From Gnetum montanum (Eukaryota; Streptophyta; Gnetopsida; Gnetales; Gnetaceae), in assembly GCA_015680685.1 (NCBI GenBank), contig MNCI01010476.1, positions 143,902-190,486 of the forward strand: DNA of 46,585 nucleotides, given 5' to 3'. Positions 1-10,020 of the stretch are shown one piece after another. Numbering within the stretch: position 1 is the stretch's first letter; each line of letters begins with the position of its first letter. The notes under the pieces were generated by a model. That model searched no databases, had not been told where the DNA came from, and saw nothing but the letters and a program-made list of their open reading frames with translations. The position numbers and the translations under genes were made by a program.

Positions 1-710
1 GCCGGAGTTGGAATGAGATTTGCTACGTCGCATTACTCACAACACACACAAGGGGCTGTATACCACCTTGTTCTTGGACTTCCATTCCATTCCTCTTCTC
101 TCCGTCCTTCTCTCCATTATTCACCTCATTGCCGGTTGTATCATTAGTGTATATCTTGGTTAATGCTTTGTTTTCTTTTTGGTAAATTCTTCTGGTTAAG
201 ACTTTAACTCTTGTTCCAAAGGACATTCCTAGAGCCCATGGACTCTTTGAATGTGGGATTGTCAGGGCATTAAGGGCATAAGCCTGCTTTGGGGAGGACC
301 CACTAACATTTCTATTTAGAACATTCGTTAACTTCTTTTCCTTAACATTTTTGCAATTAATTAACATTTTGGTTCATTTCCATCCTGACATCCCTTTCAC
401 CGATGCCATAGTTGTCCCATTTCCCTATCTTTCCTACTCCTTTTCTTTCTCCATTCTAACGCTACCGGAGGTTCGCGATTAGTCATGGGGATACGGGGCC
501 TAATTTTTCAATTTTTATCCTAAGCCCTGCATTTTTTCGTTTCTCTTCCTAACCCCTACACCTTCGGTAGTCATCATCCACATTTNTACCAGTTTTTGTC
601 AAATCTTGTAATAAAGACCGTTCACATGTCATCCCATTAGTTCCATTCCCCCTAATAATCCCATACCTACCTAATATCATTGTAAGGAACTCGAGGACGA
701 TTTTTCATTC
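1..710 (+). other. 3' noncoding internal region of E0
   Basis: No gene. It holds the conserved block CTGCTTTGGGGAGGACCCAC at 284-303, also present in E1, E3, E4 and E5, and a PPT-like motif AGTCATGGGGATA at 481-493. The lineage-wide CAATAATCCCATACC-type block lies at about 652-668. These are cis sequences shared across elements rather than coding sequence. Confidence 0.7.
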
Positions 711-723
711 AGTCATGGGGGTA
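711..723 (+). promoter_or_regulatory. Polypurine tract of E0
   Basis: AGTCATGGGGGTA lies immediately before the LTR start TGATGAG. The same 13-mer, or a near copy, precedes the 3' LTR of every element here, as expected for the primer of plus-strand DNA synthesis. Confidence 0.85.
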
Positions 724-1770
724 TGATGAGACGCGACATGCACTGTGCCGCGACATCGCATCCCATGCGATATCGCGTCTTTCCTTGCGATATCACGGTC
801 CGACGCCATATCTTTAAATAAGAGGTGGCACTCCCCTCATTTTGAAATCCTGGCTAGAAGTAGCAAAGCTCTAGCAGATTGATCACTCCAGAGTTAGAAT
901 TTTTCCCCATGTGCCCACAGTAGGAGTCCTAGAGTGAACGGCTCTTTATTCAAGCAGCTTGTAACCTGAACCCAAGTTGTGTACGGCAATAAAGATGAAC
1001 ATGATTGGATAAACCTTACAGCACGTGGTTTTATTGTTGTTTATTTACTACTTTCCTAGTGCGCACAAGTACGACTTGATTACGAGCGTCTACGGACGTG
1101 TACGGCTAATCAAGGAATCAGCTTCTTGTTGCAACGCGTGAGTACGACTTGACTATGAGCATTGACTGCTTGGTAACCCAGTAGTGTATTCTAGGATTCT
1201 GCGCTTGGTAATCCCAGTGGTAGTCCAATGTGTATGACTAGTTAAGGACTCGGCTGCTCATCGCTAGGCTAGAACGTGTGATAAGTACGACTTAGTTACG
1301 AGCACCCACGGGTGTGTATGGCTAGCTAAGGAATCGGTTGCTTATCACACTTAGGCTAAATAGGTGCCTCAGTACGACCACTTTGAGCACTTGCGTTACG
1401 TGTGGTGATCCCAGTAACGATTAGCATTTGGTAAGCCACAATTGCATAGTTCAGGGTGTGTCCGGTAAGTGGGAACTGATGCTAACGCTAGTTAATTTAG
1501 ACTTAGGACATTAGTTAGAGTTAGCTTAGTTTCTCAACCCTTTCCTCTCATAGCTTAGGAGATAAACTTGAAAATACCAAAAAAATCACATACCTCAGAC
1601 TTGCTTAACCATACACCGTGACACTTACAAGCAAGCCTGGGAAGACAACGAACGATTAACCCCAAGTGTTTCTTGTGGCGTTAAGGCATTTAGTCTATGG
1701 AGTTCGACCGGATCGCACGTGCACGCTCGTATTCGTATGGTTGAGTGTAGGGGTACCTCGCCACTCATCA
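724..1770 (+). repeat. 3' LTR of E0
   Basis: The LTR starts TGATGAG and ends CTCATCA and is 1047 bp long. U3 has GATATCGCG-type palindromic motifs (about 750-800), a degenerate TATA box TTTAAATA at 813-820, and a polyadenylation signal AATAAA at 988-993. The U5 part is longer than in E1 because it carries extra copies of a module (AGTACGACTTGATTACGAGC followed by GTGTACGGCTAATCAAGGAATC) at about 1068, 1143 and 1282. The paired GGTAACCCAG / GGTAATCCCAG modules follow. The 5' LTR is outside the window, so no LTR comparison or TSD check is possible. Confidence 0.88.
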
Positions 1771-4030
1771 ACTTGTATTCCTCTTTCTATTCTTTCCTTA
1801 ATGCATTTGCTCCATCTATAATTATTCACATATTGAAGACATAAGTATCTAAAAAAATCCATAATTTGTACATTCTAATTAATAAATTTAAAATTATATT
1901 TTGTGTTTCTTATATCCCATATCATCATTTTAGCTTTCTTTACAATGACTTGAAAACCAAAAGAAATCCAAAATTATTCTAAAATGTGTAGTATAATAGA
2001 AATATCTTTATTGAAAGTAACTATTAAAGAGGATAAAGAAATAGGTTCACTCTTTGAGAACATATTTTCATAGCATTTCTTTATTTTCTATTACACATTA
2101 AATCTTGTAAATCATTAATGAAGAACCACCAAAATTTACTTATCCTAATTTTTCCACCAAAATTTAAAATTAATTTTTGATTCACTATCCATGAGCTCGA
2201 TGATAGCTTCTTCGTATAAATTCTAAGTTATTGTTGTGAGTTTTGTAGAAAGACCTATATTATTTAGTCATAGCCATAACTTTTTCTGACTCACTATATC
2301 ATAAGTTTTTGTAAAATCTATAATGAAAACAAATAAATTCTTTTGTTAGGCTCCTTTGTAAGTTTGATGTAGTGTCTAAGAGTGACAACATGATCAATAA
2401 TAAAATGGATCTATCTAGAAGCTAATTATCATATTACCTTAATGTTAATTGACTCTATTGAATTGCTCCTTTTCTAGGGGAGAGAGAAAGAGAATGGTAC
2501 CTAACAATGTATCAAAAATACTATTTACAACTATCATACGATAGTTATTTAAATTCTTTCTATCATCTTTCTTATAAATAATCCTTGCATTATTGATCAT
2601 CCACCATTTACTAAATCCATTAACAATAATAACATTTAATTTTTGTCAAATTTCTGTGTCAATAGATAGTCTTGCCTATTTACTCAATTTCATATATGAT
2701 CCATTTGAATTTATAGCTTTTCCACATTTTAATATGCTGTTAGCATCTATAACTTCTTCTAGGGTAAAATGAAAAGGGCAAAGATAAAATTTTAATAATA
2801 AATATCATTTTTCCTTTTAAAAATTACTATAAAATACAAAAATATCATTAAATTGATAGTTTAGTTATGCAGAAAATTACATTGGAAAAACTTCCAAAAC
2901 TTTTTAGGCTCTTTTTCTATCATATGGATAAAATATTTTTTTTGTACTCTTCTATAACATATTTTTTTATTTCTAACAAGGCACTTATACCTCTTGATAA
3001 AATGACCTCTTTGTTCTTTGTTAGCATTTTTTATATCATTCCTAGCTTGGATACAATTATTATCAAACCAATTCTTATGAGCATTTTGCTTAAAAGCACT
3101 ATTAACCTAATTAGCTACCTTAAGTAATATTTTCTTCAAATTCTTACTATGGTTGTAAGAACTATAATGAGTTTTTATGAGTCATTTTATTTATCTTGTA
3201 TCTCTACAAGTAATCCTGTTTGATGATAATTTTTTATTTCTTTTTAACATAAAGATGCATACTAATTTGTAAAGAAAATTCCAAATGATGATGATGAGAT
3301 TTCACCAACTTTTCTTCTATTATAAACTCTATAATATATTTGATATGATCACCAAAAGATAAAACAAAGTCAATACACAAGTTACCTTGAGCACCTATAA
3401 CTGTAAAAGATGTATACCTTGGAAACCTGGTGAATCCATCGCAAATAGAAGATCTAAATTCTTTGCCTAGTCCAAGAATTATTATTCCCCTTCTATTAAT
3501 GTTACTATCTATAAAATGTTGAGACTAATTATTGTAAGCAATGTTGATACCACTAATATCATGTTAACACTAAATAATACATATTTGATGAAGACCAACT
3601 CTAACATTAAAATCTCTAGAAATAAACACTTCTTTTTAAAAAAATAAATTTCAAAATATCTTTTTCTAAATGCTAGAAAGGAAAATCATTGGGCAATCCT
3701 ACAATATTATAAAGTGTACATTCTTTAGGGGAAAAGTAACAAATAGCAAGAAACACACAACCATATCAATGATGAATTTCTAATTAAATATGCCACTTAT
3801 ACTAATTTATCTTTTCAACCTATATAACATTTTTCAAAGAGTTATTAACTTAACAAATAATACCCCTTGAGTGTCTTCCTCATTTTTTATTTAATATTAT
3901 TTTTTAATGAAAATTTATCAAACCTTGGATTTACAAAATCTTTTGAAATTTCATCCTTCCATGTTTCTACTAAACAAAATTTATTAAAACTGTTAAAGAA
4001 AGTAATGTTGTTCAAAGATAAAATTTTATT
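1771..4030 (-). pseudogene. LINE relic (endonuclease and reverse transcriptase), minus strand
   Basis: Read on the minus strand from about 4030 down to 1771, this is a decayed non-LTR retrotransposon. Endonuclease-like pieces appear first: FISRDFNVRVGLHQ (about 3640-3595, cf. GDFNAR) and GAQGNLCIDFVLSFGD (about 3400-3350). The RT follows: IIYKKDDRKNLNNYRMIVV (about 2590-2530, cf. PIYKKGDR..NYR), then IDHVVTLRHYIKLTKEPNKR (about 2395-2350), then FVFIIDFTKTYDIV (about 2330-2290, the palm-A region). Near the end are FFRYLCLQYVNNYRW and CIKERIERG, matching the post-RT KYLG region. It is cut at 1771 by the end of the E0 LTR. Many stops and frameshifts make it inactive. Motif assignments are by eye. 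Confidence 0.75.
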
Positions 4031-5330
4031 TGCAATACTTCTATCAATATTAATAAATCTATATTGTAAAGGACTTATACATTTTTATATAACTTTTGGA
4101 ATATTTCTTATTTGTAAATACTATAATTTTGCCAGCATTAAGGTATGCTACAAAACTTTTTTCATGTATTGTCTTAAGATTCAATCCTTTCTACAAGTTC
4201 TCTTTGAGTGAGATCCTCATTTATCCAAACTTTTTTACAAGTTCTCTTCAAATGAGATCCTCATTTATCCAAATTTTTTTTCTATTCTCACTTAAAATGG
4301 CTTTCATGTCTCTAAACATGTTCTATGTCTTCCATGTCATGAAACTTAATGATTACATACTATGGTTTTTCATGTCATTTTCTTGGCATCCTACAAAATT
4401 TAGTAATGTTTAGATAAGTCATATGCATATTTTCTATAATTTTTTTTAGCTTTCTTAATTGAAATTCATCTATTTCATCCTCTATTTTTAGCATACCTAC
4501 AAATTGTAAATTTTTTTCTTTGTTCTCTTTTCATTTTGATTTTTTAAAGCTTCTATAATTACAAATCTCATTTTTGTCTATGTTTGCTTCAAGTTTAGAT
4601 TCACTTTATTTTCCTCAACTTTAGCTTCAAGTATTATTTATTTTAATAGAATCTCTTCATTATATTTTGGAGTAGTATCAGTTTTTTAAAGAGTTAAAAG
4701 TTGAAGAGGATTTGGTGAAGTGTTGCCATTATCATTTAGATTTTTTATTGTAAATTAAAATTTCTTCTCCAACAACAAAAGATAGGAATATTAAAAAATT
4801 TCAATATAGAGTTACCCCAAAAGTTAAAGAAAAATAAATACACATAGCACACAAGAATTGGAATATTGAAAAACATCATAAAGAGTTTAAGCAAATTTTG
4901 GTTACAGTGGTTTAACAAGTTATGCATTTACAATAACATGATTCTCTAAAAAATTTAGTTCAATAAGGATTGCATGCAGGCTAGAAAAAATATTAAGAAT
5001 ACAAATTAGAAACACAAACAAAGTTTAGTTAAGGTATATATGTTACTTAGAACCAAGAGAAGGAACTTTCTCAAGGAGCAACAATAATATTTTGCTTATA
5101 CTATTAAAAAGAAGCCTAGATAGTTTTGATATTATCTACAACATAAAGCCTCTTCGCCATTTAATTTTTATTTTCAAGATATATGCTCATATTACAATAA
5201 ACTATTTATAAAATAAGATGGTAATTTTGTTATTATTGTACACCAATCACCTCTTCAATTTACTCTTAAGGAAGTCATAGTGGGTAAGATTCTACTATTG
5301 ATTATTAAAGTGGGTAGGGCCTACTATTCA
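4031..5330. other. AT-rich stretch with no recognised gene
   Basis: Very AT-rich sequence between two head-to-head LINE relics. Possible reading frames (for example 3867-4211 and 4096-4413 plus, 4745-4927 minus) are low-complexity Phe/Leu/Ile-rich translations of AT-rich DNA and match nothing I recognise. It may contain decayed 5' ends of one or both LINEs. A 44-bp tandem duplication lies at 4193-4274. Confidence 0.6.
4193..4274. repeat. Imperfect 44-bp tandem duplication
   Basis: ACAAGTTCTCTTTGAGTGAG at 4193 recurs as ACAAGTTCTCTTCAAATGAG at 4237. Both copies continue GATCCTCATTTATCCAAA. The two differ at only a few positions. This is a simple local duplication with no evident function. Confidence 0.8.
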
Positions 5331-5375
5331 TAGGAAAATCATTCTACAAATGATTACTTAGTTACTCGTAGATAC
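5331..5375 (+). pseudogene. LINE relic (plus strand), part 1 of 3: RT segment left of E2
   Basis: The reading ENHSTNDYLVTRRY ends exactly at the E2 target duplication GATAC (5371-5375). It continues in frame at 34297 as an RT segment ending NPNKEIFICFINFAKIYDLV. The minus-strand LINE at 1771-4030 has the equivalent DHVVTLRHYIKLTKEPNKR followed by FIIDFTKTYDIV, so the two relics are paralogous. Joining across E2, with one TSD copy removed, keeps one RT frame apart from a TAA stop. This is independent evidence for the E2 boundaries. Confidence 0.8.
5371..5375. repeat. Left target-site duplication of E2 (GATAC)
   Basis: GATAC here and GATAC at 34292-34296 flank E2 exactly: a 5-bp duplication, the size typical of Ty3/gypsy integrase. 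Confidence 0.88.
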
Positions 5376-6249
5376 TAAAAAGCAGCAAGTATACCGTATG
5401 CCCAACCATATGAACTAAAATTGTTCATGTGCAATCTAGTCGAATTCCGTAAACCTTAAGTTCTTAAGTACATTGGTTCTAGAAGGTGAAATCTAACCAT
5501 GACAATCATTGTCTTCCCAACTACACTTGTGAAGCTTAGTTATATGGTTAAGTGTAATTGGGGCATATGATTTTTATTATTTTATATGTTATTCATCTAT
5601 GATTAACAACAAGTTAAAACTAATTTATGAACCAATTTAACCAACTTGATTGCTAATTGATAACTAACTATCCTAACATAAGCATCCAGTTCCACTTTCC
5701 ATACACATCCTGATTGCATGCAACACTACTAGGTTACCAAGCATTAAGCACTGCTAGGTTACCAAGTGTTGTATGTTATGCTCAAAGCAGTCGTACTTAT
5801 GTGTTTAATCTATTTAGCTTAATTAATTAATCAATTAAATTCTAATTTGTATAAATTAAGTGCATAATTAATGAAAATAGTAAATGTAGAAATAAATCAT
5901 TAATCAACTCCAAGTACTGTAAAGTTTGATCAAAAGGCTCATCTTTATTGTCATTCACAATAATATGCTCAAGTAAATTAGTGCTCAAATAAAGATCTAT
6001 AAACTTTCTAACTCCTATTGCAAGCACTCAAAAAAATATTCTAACTCTCAAATGACAAAACTGTAATAGCTCTACTACAACTATGATAATACATGCCATA
6101 AACATGGTGGATGAGCATGTATTCATAGACTTTAATGTGGAGTTATGTCGATGGGACCTCATAAATGTGGCTACATCAACATGGCCCCATCAATGGGGCA
6201 ACACCACATTGATAGGGGCCCAACAACACAATACTTTAATGCTTCATCA
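5376..6249 (-). repeat. 3' LTR of E2
   Basis: On the minus strand it begins TGATGAAGCAT (6249 downward). It ends near GTATACTTGCTGC at 5376, with the terminal bases decayed compared with CTGCCCATCA in the 5' LTR. U3 contains inverted-repeat motifs of the form GCCCCATTGATGGGGC. The TATA equivalent is mutated (CTATGAATA). U5 retains two GGTAACC modules (about 5730-5770). Length is 874 bp. Confidence 0.88.
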
Positions 6250-6262
6250 TATCCCCACGATT
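6250..6262 (-). promoter_or_regulatory. Polypurine tract of E2
   Basis: On the minus strand it reads AATCGTGGGGATA directly before the LTR start TGATGAAGC. This is a decayed version of the lineage motif AGTCATGGGGGTA. Confidence 0.8.
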
Positions 6263-6398
6263 AAATGAAAACTTGTCCTTGAGTTCTTTTACAAAATTGA
6301 GAAGGTATGGGATTATTGATTGACTCTTTGACATAACAAAATAACATAACAAAACTGAGTGCCCGAGTGTACAGATTGACATCATTACAAAAATTTGT

Positions 6399-6425
6399 GG
6401 TGTTCATGACACAAAAGTGAACACC
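6399..6425 (-). other. Conserved hairpin upstream of the E2 PPT
   Basis: 8-bp stem GGTGTTCA / TGAACACC with an 11-nt loop, about 140 bp before the PPT. Equivalent hairpins lie in E1 (15190-15217) and E5 (45537-45564). The outermost stem pair changes from G-C to A-T in E1 with pairing kept, which suggests an RNA or DNA structure under selection. Confidence 0.6.
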
Positions 6426-6559
6426 CCAACATGACTACTCAAACTAGATAGCACATACTCTAATAGCATGAAGATGGTTGAAAAAAATCAAATGGTCCCA
6501 GGTAGTGGAGATTACTAAGGTTTCAAAGGACCTTTGCCAGCTCTGGGCATGTGCAATGG

Positions 6560-9097
6560 TTAAGGCTACTATGGTTGTCATGCTATGGCTACTACCTCCA
6601 GTGGAAGGTGAAAGGCATCCAGTAATCCCTTCATCTTCTCCTCCTTGATTCAAGGATCATTCACAATCCACACAAAATCACAAATGTGGGCTAGAATGGG
6701 AATATCCCACAAGCAAGGCATTAATAAAAATAGCTCCTTAATGTTGACAAACCAGGTAGTGAATTTTTTATGTTTGACATCAAATGCCCTAACTGCTTTT
6801 TGCAGCTCCTGCTAGTCATTCATTCTTTTGACCAAGCTCTCAATAGTGGATCTATGATTAGTATATTTGTCCTTGAGAACCTTGAGTTCAGAATTTACCT
6901 TTGTGAGCTTTTTCTTAGTGTTCTTATGATGCTTGAACTTGACCTCCTACAACAAATACGAGCTAGCCACCTACTTTTTTGATTCTGACCATGGCCTTTG
7001 GTATTCAACATATATTCAATAATTTCCTCTATTTGCAACTCCTTCAAGTGAATTTTTTCTTTATTGTACTAATTAATCCCATCAATGATGGACTACCATA
7101 ATTTGTATCCTTGCTGAAGTTGCTAGAGGATCTCATTCATCTTTACCTTCATCATTTGAATATGTTTTTCATTTGCTTCTTTCTATAGGCCAACCTGGTC
7201 TTTGTAGTGATCTTAACTCTTTTGAATTTAAGAGCCTTTCATTTCCAAGCAGCTACCTCTATTGTAGTTATTTGATATAGGGCATAGACCTCCTCCATGG
7301 AGAGGTTTCTACTTTCAACTACCAATCTTCTTAACTTTATGTTTACTTTGGCTAGTTGCTCCTACTATTGATGGATAAAATCAATCAACTATTGTTTATG
7401 TGCAACAACATTCCATAGGTGATGGTTTTCTATAGTTAGATGCACATTCTCCTAGAACATTAGAAACAAGGCCTTCTAAATTTTATGCTAGGTGGAATCT
7501 ACCAAGGATCAATAGAACACTACGATCTCCATTGCACCCTCAACCCCTTTTAGTGTGGTGCGAAGTTGCTCAAGAGCTTCATCTCTTATCAATGCTAAAT
7601 TTAGAAATGTAGGGTTGACAATCTAGGCTTGTAATTTAGCAACCTCGGTAGCCAAGCGTTCATTTAACTCATTGGTTGTTTTAAGTTTCCCCTCCAATAT
7701 AATATTTTTTTCCCCTTACCTCTAACAACTCTGACTAGGTTGCAATGATATTATTCAAAAGGTCAAAGACATCTAGAAGTAGTTGCTTGGTTTCTAACAG
7801 TAGGTCTAGCAGTTGTTCATGTTATGCTATAATTAATCTACTGCTTATGATCCCTACAGACATTTGCATGTCTTTAAGTGTAGTGACATTTAGTATAGAT
7901 GTCATAGGTGCATTGAGTGTTTTAGCAATTCTATCATCAACCATGTTAGCTGCAATTTCTTACCCCTAGTGCTACATCACCAATACTGTTGTCTTCTCAC
8001 CTTCCTCTAAGTGAATCGAGAAGGTCGCAACATTCTCAAAAATCTCTAGGAGTTGCTACTATTCTAAGAGAGATACTATTACCTCTCTAACACTAGGATT
8101 TAACCTCATAAATAACTATGTTCATTGGGTAAAGAAAATGGATCCACATCCCCCCATTAGGCTAACTATTTGGGCCACCTCATTCAAGTGATTCATCACT
8201 GGCTAGTACATAGATGGGTCTCCACCACTCATGCTTGCTTGTTGCTCTTACTTGCTCAAGACCCATTCTCGATACTGGTTCAACTATTAGGATTTTGCAA
8301 CAATTTTCAGCATAATTTTCTAAGTGGTAGGTGGAGGTGGTGGCTACTACTTCTCTTCTTATAATGTTGTTGCATGCATTTTTTCCTTCATCATCTCTAC
8401 CCAATTAGTGGTTAGAGCACATCGTACAACATCATTACTGTAGTAGACTATTACTTCCCTCCGACATAGTTTTCTGATGAGGCATGGAAAGGGGAGTGTC
8501 TTCCTTCCACATTCATTCTCCTTGAACTACTTCTCTATCTCTAGATAGATTAGCTATGGAAGATTGACTAGGAATCTCTCACTTAGAGCAGCACATGCAT
8601 GGGCAGAAAAGGTAGTCATCTTGCTAGGCATTACTATGGGATTTGGGTGATAGGCCATAATCTTGTAGTGGATTATTTCTATTGATGTGAGCACACTATA
8701 CTCCTTATGGTTGACACCATAGCATCATTGAATCCATTTCTTTTTGATGTTGGGGTCCGCATGCATGGGAATCTCAGTGAGATTTTTCCTAGTTTTAGGC
8801 AACCCAAGTGCCTCTATAATGGCCTACATTAAGTAGGACACTAAAATGTCCTTGATTTTGACTATTGAACTAGCCTACCTATTGTTCTAAAATAAGAACA
8901 TCTCTCCCATATACCACTCTCTACTAGAAGTGATAATTGGCCACATGGGAGAGGTCTTTAGTTGGTCCTATACCTCTTTAGGTATTTACTCCAAGAAAGT
9001 GCCAATGTTCAAATCTTACAACACTATCTTTTGGACCTTCCCTGATTTGATTTGAATTAAGTAAGCCTTCATCAAGGTCGCCTCAAGGTTTACTTGT
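6560..9097 (-). pseudogene. E2 ORF2, downstream part (plant-transposon domain and coiled coil)
   Basis: Continuation of ORF2 after the E1 insertion, read downward from 9097. Recognisable pieces are QLKTSPMWPIITSSREWYMG (about 8960-8905), matching HLKGSPLWPILSEISAWYLG in E3, and TLPFPCLIRKLCR (about 8505-8462), matching LPFPCLIKKLC in E4. The N-terminal domain resembles the putative plant transposon protein domain associated with plant retroelements. Below about 8000 comes a heptad-rich coiled-coil region, for example HEQLLDLLLETKQLLLDVFD (about 7820-7760), equivalent to HEDVLDRLLQTGKVMTSLFD in E3. The C-terminal part CLWDIPILAHICDFVWIVND is near 6700. The gene lies downstream of integrase, the position of the envelope-like ORF in Athila elements, but I see no clear signal peptide or membrane segment. 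It has many stops. Confidence 0.72.
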
Positions 9098-9873
9098 TGA
9101 TGAGCCGCAATATCACGTATGCGATATCATAGGCTGTCGTCATGTCTATAAATAAGAGGCGGCTTTCCCTTGTTCAATCATCTAAAGTTAGTCCCTTAGC
9201 CAAACTATAGTAGTTTTACCATTCCAGAGTTAGAATATTTCCATGTGCCCGTAGTAGGAGTCTTAAAGTGAATGGATCTTTATTCGAGAAAATTGTACCT
9301 AAGCACACATTTGTGTACGACAATAAAGATGAACTTTCTGATAAACCTTGCAACATATGGACTAAGCTAAATAGGATTTAATTAGTGTTAAATGTTTAAT
9401 TTCTTTCCTAAATAATTATTCTTTCTCAACCCTTAACTCTCCTAGTTAAGTGCATTCAATACAACCGCTTCGAGCATGTGTGTAATGTTTGGTAACCCAG
9501 TAACGAGTAGCATTTGATAATCCTAGTAGCATTGCACTGGTTTAGGGTGTGTACAATAAGTGGGAGTAGATACTAATGCTAGGATACTTAGAACTTAGTT
9601 AGTGAATAGTTAATGGAAATTAGTTATTTAGTTCTCTTCACCTTTCACTACTAGCATAGGCATTAAAAAGATAAAAGATATAAAAATCACATACCTTAAA
9701 CTTACTTAACCATACAACTGTGACAATATAAGTAAGTTTGGGAGGAAAACGATTGATTAACCTTAAGTGTTCCATTAGGGTGCATAAGCACTTAGTCCTT
9801 GGAGTTCGACCGAATCACACATGTAATGCTCGTATTCGTATGGTTGAGTGTAGGGGTACCTCGCCACTCATCA
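9098..9873 (+). repeat. 5' LTR of E1
   Basis: 776 bp, TGATGAG..CTCATCA. U3 is very short: a decayed palindrome (AATATCACGTATGCGATAT) at 9109-9127 and a TATA box TATAAATA at 9147-9154. AATAAA lies at 9322-9327. A long U5 contains the paired GGTAACCCAGTAACG / GATAATCCTAGTAGC modules (about 9490-9535). It ends in the lineage-wide GGGGTACCTCGCCACTCATCA. Confidence 0.93.
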
Positions 9874-9874
9874 T

Positions 9875-9892
9875 TGGTGTCGTTACCGAGGA
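9875..9892 (+). promoter_or_regulatory. Primer-binding site of E1 (tRNA-Asp type)
   Basis: TGGTGTCGTTACCGAGGA begins 2 nt after the LTR. It differs from the complement of the plant tRNA-Asp 3' end (TGGCGCCGTTGCCGGGGA) at four positions, all transitions of the C-to-T or G-to-A kind. Confidence 0.8.
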
Positions 9893-10020
9893 TTTAGTTG
9901 TTTGTGCACTATGTAGAACATAGGAGATCATCCACATCATTGGGATGCTTAAATGAACCATTAGGGTTGATCAAAAGTTAAATAAGATAACAGTAAATAG
10001 CACACTAAACAAGACTAAAA

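Larger units (their letters stand above)
1..1770 (+). mobile_element. E0: 3' end of a Ty3/gypsy (Athila-like) LTR element, truncated by the window
   Basis: Only the 3' noncoding internal region (1-723), polypurine tract and 3' LTR are visible. The internal part matches the 3' ends of E1 (about 14290-15356) and, in reverse complement, E5 (45404-46485), which sets the orientation as plus. There is no coding sequence in the visible part; a short minus-strand frame at 23-367 lies across the conserved noncoding block and is not a gene. Relative to E1 and E5, E0 lacks roughly 330 bp around position 586, where the sequence also has its only N. The element abuts a LINE relic at 1771. Confidence 0.85.

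Noticed and set aside
4193-4274. Tandem copies as a CRISPR-like or satellite array
   Set aside because: Only two imperfect units, no spacers, plant nuclear context.
3867-4413. Hydrophobic open frames that could look like small membrane proteins
   Set aside because: They arise in very AT/T-rich DNA, overlap each other in two frames, and have no recognisable family or conserved counterpart elsewhere in the window.
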